Shown here piece after piece: positions 1 through 6,718 of a stretch of 6,718 nucleotides of DNA (positions within the stretch are counted from its first letter, which is position 1; each line of letters begins with the position of its first letter). A program made the position numbers and the translations under genes. The notes under the pieces were generated by a model. It made no database searches. It worked only from the letters and a program-made list of their open reading frames with translations, and had not been told where the DNA came from. Source of the DNA: Verrucomicrobiota bacterium. GTDB taxonomy: Bacteria > Verrucomicrobiota > Verrucomicrobiia > Verrucomicrobiales > Akkermansiaceae. The stretch is from assembly GCA_009885905.1 (NCBI GenBank), contig VFJU01000516.1, forward strand, positions 1-6,718. The letters run 5' to 3'.

Positions 1-2
1 AA

Positions 3-3000
3 ATTACAATCACCCTTGCACAATTTTCACAGTCCCAATTTGGCACAGAAACGCTTTCGTCTTATGGGTGGTGGAATCAACAAGACCCCGAGAAAACAAA
101 GGGAATTCTTGAGCTAGAAACGCTTGCCGAAAATGAATGTCTTGCGAAAACATCGGATGGTGTTCGACGTTTTAAACTGCCTGATTCCAAGCACTTCATC
201 GCGCTGTATCGCTCAGTTCTAGCAGATCCAGCAGTCGGTAATATTGCCGGTGACGCATTGGTCGATATTTTTCTCAACCGTCTTCAATACGACAAAGCCC
301 GTGAAGTGCTAGAGCAGACCATTGCCAAATATGGTCCTGGAAACGATCGATCACGTGAAAAACTACTCAAGCAGATCGTTGGTCGTTGGGGGCGCTTTGG
401 GACTGTGGAAACGGTCGCGACAGGCACTTGCCCGAATCTGCCACTGGTCTTTCGTAATGCCACAAGAATCAAGTTTACCGCGTCGCAGATCGATATGGAT
501 GCAGTTCTGCGTGACACGACGGATTATTTGAGAAGCAATCCCCGCGAGTTGGATTGGCAGCGACTCAATGCATCAAGCATCGCTCAGCGTCTTATTTCGC
601 AGGAGTCTAGCAAATACATCGGCAAACCTGTTACTTCGTGGGAAAGTAAACTTGCACCAAATGCGAGACATCGAGACACGCGTGCGGATATTTCTGCGCC
701 GCTCAAACAAGCTGGCACTTGGTGGATCAGAGGTGATATAGATGGAGGCAATTCATTTTATACGATGATATCAATCGTGGATGCGGTACTTGTTCAAAAT
801 GATGTTGGTGGAATAAAGCAATGGTGGGTTGCCGATGCCATTACAGGTGCTCCTGTTGCAGAATCTGAAATTGAATTTTTTGGATATCGCGTCGAAAATT
901 TTGATCGTAAAAATTCGCTAGAAAGACGCACACAAGTTTTTACTAAGGTATTCAAACGCTTAACTGACGCCGATGGCAAGACGCTACTTAAGCCCGGAGA
1001 CTGGGATGAAAATTACCAATGGATGGCGATAGCGCGCAAAAAAGACCGGACGCCTGCATTTTTTGGTTTTCAAGCGTATATTATTCAAACTCCTCAATTA
1101 GAAAATGGCAATCGCGATCTAACTTATGGAATTTCAGATCGATCAATTTACAAGCCGGGTGATACGGTACACTTAAAATATTATTTCCGTAATGTCGGCT
1201 ATTTCGAACCAGACGAAGACAAGTATAAAAACAAGTTAGGCGATCATATTATTTCTAATGGTAGAGGCGAAGAGGTGATCAAAATTAAGAATCTAAAAAC
1301 GGACGCGTATGGGGCCGTGGAATGTGAATTTATTATTCCTAAAGATGGTGGACTTGGTACGTGGAATGCCAAGTTTCAGATCGGTGACGAGATCGCATGC
1401 GCCGTAAATCTTTTAGTCGAAGAATACCGCAAGCCTGAATATGAAGTGAAAGTCGAGGCTCCAAGCAAACCCGTGAAATTAGGAGACAAATTCACGGCGA
1501 CGGTGAAGGCAACTTATTTTCATGGATCACCCGTTAGAAATGCCAACGTTGAAGTGATCGTTAAGCGTGTAGCAATCCGCGAACGTTGGTTTCCCTATTG
1601 GCGCTGGGATTGGCTCTACGGCGCGGGTGCATGGTGGAACCAGTACGAAGCTCCTTGGCATCCAACGTGGAAAAGCTGGGGATGTCTGCCTCCACATCCA
1701 CCATGGTGGCAGGGAAGTCGTTGGGCACCCGATGACCTAGTGCTCAAACGCAATTTGCCCATCGGGCCTGATGGCACGTTGAGTGTTGAAGTTGACACGA
1801 CAACCGCCAAGGAAATCCATGGCGACATGGATGCAAATTACACGATTGAAGCTCGCGTTGTGGATGCCTCGCGTCGAGAAGAGCGTGGCACTGGTTCGGT
1901 GATAGCAGCACGCAAGCCCTATGAAGTTATTGTCTGGACTGACCGTGGCTATACCCGAGCGGGTGAGTCGATCGAGGCAACAGTTTCGGCTTCCACTCTC
2001 GCTGGTATACCGGTTGTTGGAGCCAAAGGAACTATTACTATTTTTAGTTTGAGTTGCGGAGAAAACGGACGGGTTGAAGAACAAGAAACACAGTCGTTCG
2101 TCGTAGAAACCGATGCAGCGGGCGAGATCCGTCAGAGGTTCGCGGCACCTGTTACTGGTCAGTACAGAATTTCTGCTAGGTTGTCATCTAATGGCAACGA
2201 TGTTGCCGAGGGGGCAGCTATTTTGAACGTCCAAGGTCCTGGGCGCAGTGATCCCGCAGCATGGAAATTTGGTCCACTCGAACTTATTGCGGATAAGATC
2301 ACTCACACTGCAGGAGACAAACTTAAATTGCGAGTCAACAGCGATCAGCCGAATGCTAATGTATGGTTGTTCCTCCATGTTGCGGGCTCATCCGGTCGCG
2401 AAGCACGGCGAATCCAACTCGATGGAAAGAGCTTGGAGGTCGAGGTTCCGCTGGATCTTCGAGACATGCCTAACATGTTTATTGAGGGGGTCACGGTTTT
2501 TGGGGCTCAAGTTCATACTGCGGTACGACAAGTCTTGTTGCCACCTATCAGCCAACTCATTGATGTCACTCTTGTACCATTGAAAGCTAGGGTGAAACCT
2601 CGCGAATCATCTGCCCTTCGCGTGATCTTGCGTGGCGCCGACGGTAAGCCAGTTGTTGGCACGGCGGTTGTTTCTATTTATGATAAATCCCTCGAAGCGA
2701 TCAGTGGTGGATCGAATATTGGAGCGATTGGTGAAAATTTTTGGTCTTGGAAAAATAGTTTTTACTCGGAGGAAGGCAAGAGTTCGATTCCGAGTTCGCA
2801 TGGCAATTTGGTGCGAATGAATGCTGTGGGAATGCAACCACTGGGTCGCTTTGGAGGCGTTATGAATGATAGAGAAGGCCGAAGAGGCTTTGGCAAGGGA
2901 GGTGCGCGAATGATGATGAAAAACGATGCTGAAGTCAGTGGTGGGATGGCACTTATGGAATCATCGAGTGCTGATATACCAATGGCGGACAGCCAAATGG

Positions 3001-5369
3001 ACATGAGTAAAAATTATTCTAACGGTAATAAAATCATCGTTCGTAAGGATTTCGCGGATCTTTTAAAATGGTCCGGTGCTATCCAGACGGATGCGGAAGG
3101 TCACGCTGAAATTCCATTGGTTTTCCCTGACAACTTAACCACATGGAAAGCCCGCGTTTGGGTGCTTACGAAGGGAACACGGGTTGGAGAAGGTAGTGCA
3201 GAAATAATCACTTCGAAAGAATTGTTAGTTCGTCTGCAGGCGCCTCGGTTCTTGGTGGAGCGGGACGAGTCGGTTTTCAGCGCGGTGGTTCAGAATGATC
3301 ATGACTTTGCGAAAACGGTTAAAGTGTCATTGGAGTTGGAAGGTAATCAACTGGAGGCGATAGATGGTGAAGAAAAAACTGTCGAAATTGCGGCACGCTC
3401 GGAAGCTCGTGTGGATTGGCGTGTTAAAGCGTTACGCGAAGGAGAAGCGACGATTCGGATGCGGGCCGATGATGGTGATGCTGGGGACGCGGTTGAGCGA
3501 AAGTTGCCAGTTAAAGTTCATGGAATGTTGCGTCAAGATGCGTGGAGTCGTGTGCTTGAGTCAGATGAAAAGTCGGTAGGGATCGAGATCACCGTTCCGG
3601 AACAAAGACGGGAACAGCAATCGAAACTTACTATTCGCTTTTCGCCGAGTATCGCAGGTGCAGTGGTTGATGCGATTCCTTATCTAGCAAGTTTCCCATA
3701 CGGTAGCACCGAACAAACTTTGAATCGTTTCGTTCCTACCGTGATCGCACAAAAGATGCTACGCGATTTGAAAATTAACCTAGCGGAAGTTAAAGCAAAG
3801 CGTATCAATCTCAATCCACAAGAATTGGGCAATACAGCGGTCCGAGCGGCGCAGTGGAAGCAATGGCAAACCAACCCAGTTTTCGACGAGATAGAGGTTG
3901 CAAAGATGACCGAGGAAGGGATTGAAAAACTCAGGTCGATGCAGAACTCCGATGGGGGTTGGGGCTGGTTTTCCGGCTATGGGGAGGCTTCATATCCTCA
4001 CACCACGGCGGTTGTGGTTCACGGATTATTAGTGGCGAAGCAGAACGCAACGAAGATTCCTAGTGTCATGTTAGATTCTGGAATTGACTGGTTAACGCGT
4101 TACGAACGCAAGCAAACGGATGCCATGCAGTTTCATGTGGAGCGTGAGGCACTGCGTAAGGCAGGTAAGAAGATTGGGAATTCTAGCCGACTAGAAAAAT
4201 CAGATTCAGATGCAATCGACGCGTTTGTGAGGTATGTTTTGGGCGAAGCCAATAGAGACTCGGATAGTATGCTCGCGTTCCTCTATCGAGACCGTATCGC
4301 ACTGCCTGTTTATGCCAAGTGTCTGCTTGGGCTTGAAGAACACCGCAAAGGTGATTTAACCCGTCGTGATGAAGTGATGATGATGATTTCTCAATTTCTC
4401 AAGCGAGATGCAGAAAATCAGACGGCTTATCTTGATCTCCAAAACATGAATTTTTGGTGGAATTGGTATGGCAGTGAGATCGAAGCGAATGCTTGGTATC
4501 TCAAGTTGCTATCCGCAGTGAAGCCACAGGACGCAGATACCCGCGGTTTGGTGAAATATCTAGTGAATAACCGCAAACACTCCAACTATTGGGAATCCAC
4601 TCGCGACACCGCGTTTGCGATTGAAGCTATTGCCAGCTACTTCAAAGCTAGTGGCGAGGACATCCCGGAAATGGAGGTCAATATACTGCTAGATGGAAAG
4701 TCCTTGCGCAAGGTTTCCATCAATCGAGATAATCTTTTTTCATTCGATGGCTCGGTCGTACTAACAGGTGATGCTGTCACTACTGGCAAGCACGACATCC
4801 AATTGGAAAAGACTGGCAAGGGAACGCTCTATGCGAATGCCTATTTGGAAGTTTTTACGCTCGAAGATAAGCTGCGCGCTGCTGGAATGGAAGTGAAGGT
4901 GACGCGGGAGATTTCAAAATTAGTTCCATTGGAAAAAGAGACTGAAGTGCCGGATGCCAATGGAGAAATCGCGCGGCAGCAAGTTGAGCGCTTCCGTCGT
5001 GAACCTATCGCGGATGGAGGCAAAATAGCGTCCGGTGATCGCGTGGAAGTGGAACTCGTCCTCGAAAGCAAGAATGATTACGAGTATCTGATTTTGTCAG
5101 ATGCCAAGGCCGCTGGATTTGAAGCGCTAGATGCTTTGAGTGGCTACGTCGGTGATCGCGATGAAATCAGTGCTTACATGGAACCGCGCGATCGTACCGT
5201 CGACTTCTTTATTCGGGCATTACCGAGAGGCAGACATGTGCTCCGCTATCAACTTCGTGCTGAGTCACTTGGGAATTTTAAAGCATTACCAGCGACGGTA
5301 GAGGCCGTGTATGCCCCCGAGTTGAAAGGGAACTCCGAAGACAAGCGATTAGAGATTTTCAGCCGTTAA
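3..5369 (+). CDS. Alpha-2-macroglobulin family protein, thioester-less, 5' end outside the window
   Basis: Large envelope protein of the bacterial alpha-2-macroglobulin family, whose thioester-bearing members trap proteases. The frame is open from base 3 with no stop, so the gene starts left of the window. A TTG at 258 is not a credible start because clear family sequence (FGTETLSSYGWW) precedes it. Counting from base 3 (1788 residues visible): TPR-like helical pair about 83-112; MG-type beta domains about 150-365; MG2-like domain about 375-472 with IYKPGD; MG3-like domain from 473 (EEYRKPEYEV) interrupted by a Trp-rich insert 529-574; further MG domains to 750; bait-region-type domain 756-900; Met/Gly-rich linker 900-1010; A2M domain from 1013 (VRKDFADLLKW); thioester-type helical domain about 1206-1556 with NSDGGWGWFSG near 1315; C-terminal MG domain ending YAPELKGNS. 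The thioester Cys is Ser1235 (STEQ), so no thioester can form. E. coli YfaS, as I recall, also lacks it. No pbpC-like partner is visible. Family call is firm; substrate is unknown. Confidence 0.93.
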   Translation: MTITLAQFSQSQFGTETLSSYGWWNQQDPEKTKGILELETLAENECLAKTSDGVRRFKLPDSKHFIALYRSVLADPAVGNIAGDALVDIFLNRLQYDKAREVLEQTIAKYGPGNDRSREKLLKQIVGRWGRFGTVETVATGTCPNLPLVFRNATRIKFTASQIDMDAVLRDTTDYLRSNPRELDWQRLNASSIAQRLISQESSKYIGKPVTSWESKLAPNARHRDTRADISAPLKQAGTWWIRGDIDGGNSFYTMISIVDAVLVQNDVGGIKQWWVADAITGAPVAESEIEFFGYRVENFDRKNSLERRTQVFTKVFKRLTDADGKTLLKPGDWDENYQWMAIARKKDRTPAFFGFQAYIIQTPQLENGNRDLTYGISDRSIYKPGDTVHLKYYFRNVGYFEPDEDKYKNKLGDHIISNGRGEEVIKIKNLKTDAYGAVECEFIIPKDGGLGTWNAKFQIGDEIACAVNLLVEEYRKPEYEVKVEAPSKPVKLGDKFTATVKATYFHGSPVRNANVEVIVKRVAIRERWFPYWRWDWLYGAGAWWNQYEAPWHPTWKSWGCLPPHPPWWQGSRWAPDDLVLKRNLPIGPDGTLSVEVDTTTAKEIHGDMDANYTIEARVVDASRREERGTGSVIAARKPYEVIVWTDRGYTRAGESIEATVSASTLAGIPVVGAKGTITIFSLSCGENGRVEEQETQSFVVETDAAGEIRQRFAAPVTGQYRISARLSSNGNDVAEGAAILNVQGPGRSDPAAWKFGPLELIADKITHTAGDKLKLRVNSDQPNANVWLFLHVAGSSGREARRIQLDGKSLEVEVPLDLRDMPNMFIEGVTVFGAQVHTAVRQVLLPPISQLIDVTLVPLKARVKPRESSALRVILRGADGKPVVGTAVVSIYDKSLEAISGGSNIGAIGENFWSWKNSFYSEEGKSSIPSSHGNLVRMNAVGMQPLGRFGGVMNDREGRRGFGKGGARMMMKNDAEVSGGMALMESSSADIPMADSQMDMSKNYSNGNKIIVRKDFADLLKWSGAIQTDAEGHAEIPLVFPDNLTTWKARVWVLTKGTRVGEGSAEIITSKELLVRLQAPRFLVERDESVFSAVVQNDHDFAKTVKVSLELEGNQLEAIDGEEKTVEIAARSEARVDWRVKALREGEATIRMRADDGDAGDAVERKLPVKVHGMLRQDAWSRVLESDEKSVGIEITVPEQRREQQSKLTIRFSPSIAGAVVDAIPYLASFPYGSTEQTLNRFVPTVIAQKMLRDLKINLAEVKAKRINLNPQELGNTAVRAAQWKQWQTNPVFDEIEVAKMTEEGIEKLRSMQNSDGGWGWFSGYGEASYPHTTAVVVHGLLVAKQNATKIPSVMLDSGIDWLTRYERKQTDAMQFHVEREALRKAGKKIGNSSRLEKSDSDAIDAFVRYVLGEANRDSDSMLAFLYRDRIALPVYAKCLLGLEEHRKGDLTRRDEVMMMISQFLKRDAENQTAYLDLQNMNFWWNWYGSEIEANAWYLKLLSAVKPQDADTRGLVKYLVNNRKHSNYWESTRDTAFAIEAIASYFKASGEDIPEMEVNILLDGKSLRKVSINRDNLFSFDGSVVLTGDAVTTGKHDIQLEKTGKGTLYANAYLEVFTLEDKLRAAGMEVKVTREISKLVPLEKETEVPDANGEIARQQVERFRREPIADGGKIASGDRVEVELVLESKNDYEYLILSDAKAAGFEALDALSGYVGDRDEISAYMEPRDRTVDFFIRALPRGRHVLRYQLRAESLGNFKALPATVEAVYAPELKGNSEDKRLEIFSR
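1587..1724 (+). other. Tryptophan-rich insert in the MG3/MG4 region of the macroglobulin protein
   Basis: This 46-codon segment (residues 529-574 of the visible protein) contains 12 tryptophans plus several Tyr, Pro and His and a single Cys. It begins WFPYWRWDWLYG and ends PPWWQGSRW. It splits a beta-sandwich domain that otherwise reads like an ordinary MG domain, with KRVAIRER before and DDLVLKRNLP after. I have a loose memory of similar aromatic loops in verrucomicrobial and planctomycete relatives, so it may be a family trait. A surface loop that binds glycan, peptide or membrane would fit its composition, but that is inference. Confidence 0.7.
2700..3032 (+). other. Bait-region-position linker, rich in Met, Gly and Ser
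   Basis: This stretch (residues about 900-1010 of the visible protein) lies between the bait-region-type domain, ending near VSIYDKSLEAI, and the A2M domain, starting VRKDFADLL. In animal alpha-2-macroglobulins the protease-cleaved bait region lies close to this place. From 2817 on it is low in complexity and carries 11 methionines, many Gly, and an Arg/Lys cluster (DREGRRGFGKGGAR). It has little predicted secondary structure by eye and would be easily cleaved. Whether it works as bait is doubtful because the thioester that cleavage would activate is missing. Confidence 0.5.
3702..3716 (+). other. Degenerate thioester motif, GSTEQ in place of GCxEQ
   Basis: In the sequence FPYGSTEQTLNRF the codon at 3705-3707 is AGC (Ser), where the thioester-forming members of the family have Cys, usually within YGCxEQ. 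The Glu-Gln pair at 3711-3716 and the flanking context are intact, so the alignment is unambiguous. A single A-to-T change would restore TGC. The thioester bond between Cys and Gln cannot form with Ser. Confidence 0.9.
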
Positions 5370-5385
5370 AGCTTAGTCTGCTTTA
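5367..5385. terminator. Possible weak bidirectional terminator between convergent genes
   Basis: TAAAGC at 5367-5372 pairs with GCTTTA at 5380-5385 around a seven-base loop. The stop codon TAA of the macroglobulin gene and the stop codon of the minus-strand gene form the base of the two arms. The position between tail-to-tail genes suits a shared terminator. The stem has only six pairs, only two of them G-C, and no clear T tract follows it, so the call is tentative. Confidence 0.25.
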
Positions 5386-6063
5386 CGATGCGCCTGGGAG
5401 TTTCATGAATTCGTCCACTGCGCGGTAGGTGGGTCGGCCATTTTCGCCGTTGTAGAAAATCACAAATGAGCGGTTATCCTTCACGATCGGCCAGCAGGTA
5501 TTAGTGAGCGGGAGGAGTTTGCCCTCTTCCCGTCTGGCGATCTTAACTTCGAAAAATTTGTCGGACTTCGTTGAAACAGGTTTTACCATTTCTTGCGCTC
5601 CGGGCTTCAAATCAAGTTTTGTTGCGCCCAGAATACCGAGTATATCATGAGTTGATAGATTGATAAAAAAGAAATCTCCGTTTGAAAACTTCGGGTCGTC
5701 TCCACGGATGACCACTGGTTTGTATGATTTGTTTGCAGTCGGAATGAGGATGATACGAAAATCAGTGCCTTGTTCTGGCAGGTGGATGGTTGCCAATGCG
5801 ACGGGTGGTGCTTCGGGGGTGGTCGTTGCTTCCGCCAGGATGAAATCACGTGCAGTCACGGATTGGGGATCGGAGAGTTGCGTCGTGGGAATCTCGAAGG
5901 CAGGGTTACGAGATTCTCCTACCATGACACACACTGGACCTTGGTCTTTTGCCAGCGCTACTGCAAAAATTCGGATAGAAAGTCGCTTGGGTGCAGCTTG
6001 TTCAGCAGCGATGGCGTGATGGGTAAACAGCAGAATCAGTGGAAAAATAAGCAAACGTGTCAT
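5383..6063 (-). CDS. Secreted protein of unknown function, 226 residues
   Basis: A complete gene whose product I cannot assign. The N-terminus is a good Sec signal peptide: MTR, a hydrophobic core at about residues 4-13, then HHAIAA with an A-x-A site predicting cleavage after residue 19. The rest (about 205 residues) has no membrane segment and looks rich in beta strands, for example DFRIILIP (101-108), GDFFFINLS (129-137), LDLKPG (150-155) and RSFVIFYNG (198-206). C45 and C190 could form a disulfide outside the inner membrane. The style recalls small exported proteins of Verrucomicrobiota, but that is an impression. The start is fixed by an in-frame stop at 6087-6085 and the signal peptide, although no Shine-Dalgarno sequence is visible. 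The gene begins 43 bases after the cassette A gene on the same strand, so co-transcription and a role near that envelope system are plausible but unproven. Confidence 0.85.
   Translation of the reverse strand: MTRLLIFPLILLFTHHAIAAEQAAPKRLSIRIFAVALAKDQGPVCVMVGESRNPAFEIPTTQLSDPQSVTARDFILAEATTTPEAPPVALATIHLPEQGTDFRIILIPTANKSYKPVVIRGDDPKFSNGDFFFINLSTHDILGILGATKLDLKPGAQEMVKPVSTKSDKFFEVKIARREEGKLLPLTNTCWPIVKDNRSFVIFYNGENGRPTYRAVDEFMKLPGAS
6007..6063 (-). other. Sec signal peptide of the 226-residue protein
   Basis: The first 19 codons encode a short basic start (R3), a hydrophobic stretch LLIFPLILLF, then a polar THH and the A-I-A cleavage site before AEQAAPK. There is no cysteine at the cleavage site, so this is a type I signal, not a lipoprotein signal. 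Two histidines just before the site are slightly unusual. Confidence 0.8.
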
Positions 6064-6106
6064 GAAATATATGCAAGTGGTACTTTAGGCAAGCGACGAT
6101 GGATAC

Positions 6107-6718
6107 TCAAATTTCAGACGGGCTCAGCCAGCGGAAAGAGACGATCTCGAAGCGACGGCCGTGAGTCGCGTTGATTGTTCCCGCTGCGGGGGGGGCATTC
6201 ATGTCTTGCGATGAATCGACGTAATTTGGGCTTCGTTGAACCACCGCTTCGCAGTAGGCTTTTGCGATGACGGTGGTACCCGCTGAGTTAGTTTTTGCCC
6301 CATAGGCGCGGATCACAAAAGTGTCCGAACGGGCGGATAGCAAAGGGGCGATTGGAGTGAGGATGTCGGCTTGTTTGACGTAGCCGGGAATGCCGTATGC
6401 GGCAGCTCCTCTTTCGGCTTCTGGGAAAACCAATCCAGATTCGTCACCAGTGGCGGCTCGGTTGCCGGTACGGAAGGGTTTATTGATGGTCACGTCGTCG
6501 GAGTCTAATGCACTTTGGATTGCTCCACTTAGGGCTAGCGTTTTGTCAGTGCCGACACGGCGATTGACGAAATCTGCTAGACTGAGGAACGGTCCACGTT
6601 TGCGAACTTCGCTGACGATGGCTTTGGCGAGTGCAGCGATTTCTGTATCTGACAGCATGTGGATGCCGGACCATTGCGCATTTAGAGTTTCTTCATCGAG
6701 ACTGCCTTTGTCGGTAGT
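6107..6718 (-). CDS. Verru_Chthon cassette protein A, C-terminal part (N-terminus outside the window)
   Basis: The frame is open from the right edge to a TGA at 6109-6107, giving 203 visible residues. An ATG at 6658 is internal, since 20 further codons upstream (TTDKGSLDEETLNAQWSGIH) fit the protein. Recognisable family features are RGPFLSLADFVNRR (visible residues 41-54), ADILTPIAPLLSARSDTFVIRAYG (117-140), the AKAYCEAVVQR strand (152-162) and the ending FRWLSPSEI. These match my memory of Verru_Chthon cassette protein A, a large protein (often around 1000 residues or more) found in repeated gene cassettes of Verrucomicrobiota whose B, C and D members have prepilin-type N-termini. The pattern of an AIV helix, a GPF-SL-DF loop, then SDTF-I-A-G and an A-AVVQR strand also resembles GspK of type II secretion. 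A run of eight C lies within the gene. Function is unknown; an envelope or pseudopilus-like role is inferred. The other cassette genes, if present, would lie beyond the right edge. Confidence 0.75.
   Translation of the reverse strand, partial: TTDKGSLDEETLNAQWSGIHMLSDTEIAALAKAIVSEVRKRGPFLSLADFVNRRVGTDKTLALSGAIQSALDSDDVTINKPFRTGNRAATGDESGLVFPEAERGAAAYGIPGYVKQADILTPIAPLLSARSDTFVIRAYGAKTNSAGTTVIAKAYCEAVVQRSPNYVDSSQDMNAPPAAGTINATHGRRFEIVSFRWLSPSEI

Noticed and set aside
258..260. TTG as the start codon of the macroglobulin gene
   Set aside because: The frame is open to the left edge, the codons before it encode family-like sequence, and no ribosome binding site or signal peptide is associated with it.
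1737..2084. Open frame of 115 codons on the minus strand inside the macroglobulin gene
   Set aside because: The plus strand here encodes well-formed MG domain sequence; the minus-strand translation shows no domain or signal sequence.
2248..2583. Open frame of 111 codons on the plus strand, out of frame with the macroglobulin gene
   Set aside because: It overlaps the bait-region-type domain in another frame, and its translation looks random with no family features.
2817..3032. Frameshift or assembly error as the cause of the Met/Gly-rich segment
   Set aside because: The same frame carries recognisable domains on both sides, so no net shift is present, and linkers of low complexity are expected at this place in the family.
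6064..6106. Possible promoter (TTGCCT and TATATT, 15 bases apart on the minus strand) before the small exported protein gene
   Set aside because: The -10-like element ends only two bases before the ATG, which would place the transcript start inside the coding region, and the spacing is short. Co-transcription with the upstream gene is simpler.
5770..6174. Open frame of 134 codons on the plus strand across the small exported protein gene
   Set aside because: It runs opposite to a gene with a clear signal peptide, its translation is rich in Cys, Trp and Arg with no recognisable pattern, and it crosses the gap between two good genes. It is a shadow frame.

Overview
The window most likely comes from a member of the Verrucomicrobiota. 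The main reason is the C-terminal part of a protein at the right edge that I recognise as a Verru_Chthon cassette protein A, a family named after Verrucomicrobium and Chthoniobacter. The long alpha-2-macroglobulin-like protein also resembles the very large versions found in Verrucomicrobiota and Planctomycetota. Base composition looks balanced, neither strongly AT- nor GC-rich, and does not change visibly along the window. The assignment rests on recognised protein families, not on a database search.

Layout. Bases 3 to 5369 on the plus strand are one open frame of 1788 codons. It encodes an alpha-2-macroglobulin family protein whose beginning, including any signal peptide, lies left of the window. 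The gene then meets two minus-strand genes tail to tail, with only 13 bases between the two stop codons. Reading leftwards from the right edge, the minus strand holds the last 203 codons of the Verru_Chthon cassette protein A (6718 to 6107). After a 43-base gap comes a complete gene for a 226-residue exported protein of unknown function (6063 to 5383). These two are probably co-transcribed. There is no non-coding stretch longer than 43 bases, and I found no RNA gene, mobile element or CRISPR array.

How the genes may act. The macroglobulin-like protein should lie outside the inner membrane as a multi-domain shell of macroglobulin (MG) domains around a thioester-type helical domain. However, the thioester cysteine is replaced by serine (STEQ instead of CxEQ), so covalent trapping of proteases through a thioester is not expected. 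The cassette A protein belongs to sets whose other members carry prepilin-type N-termini. Its visible C-terminus reminds me of the type II secretion minor pseudopilin GspK, which suggests a pseudopilus-like envelope structure. Nothing in the sequence ties the macroglobulin gene functionally to the two minus-strand genes.

Points for a second look are the lost thioester cysteine, a tryptophan-rich insert, a Met/Gly-rich segment where a bait region would sit (with a strong internal ribosome-binding-site-like sequence before an in-frame ATG), the GspK resemblance, and a run of eight C in the cassette A gene. None of these proves a new system.
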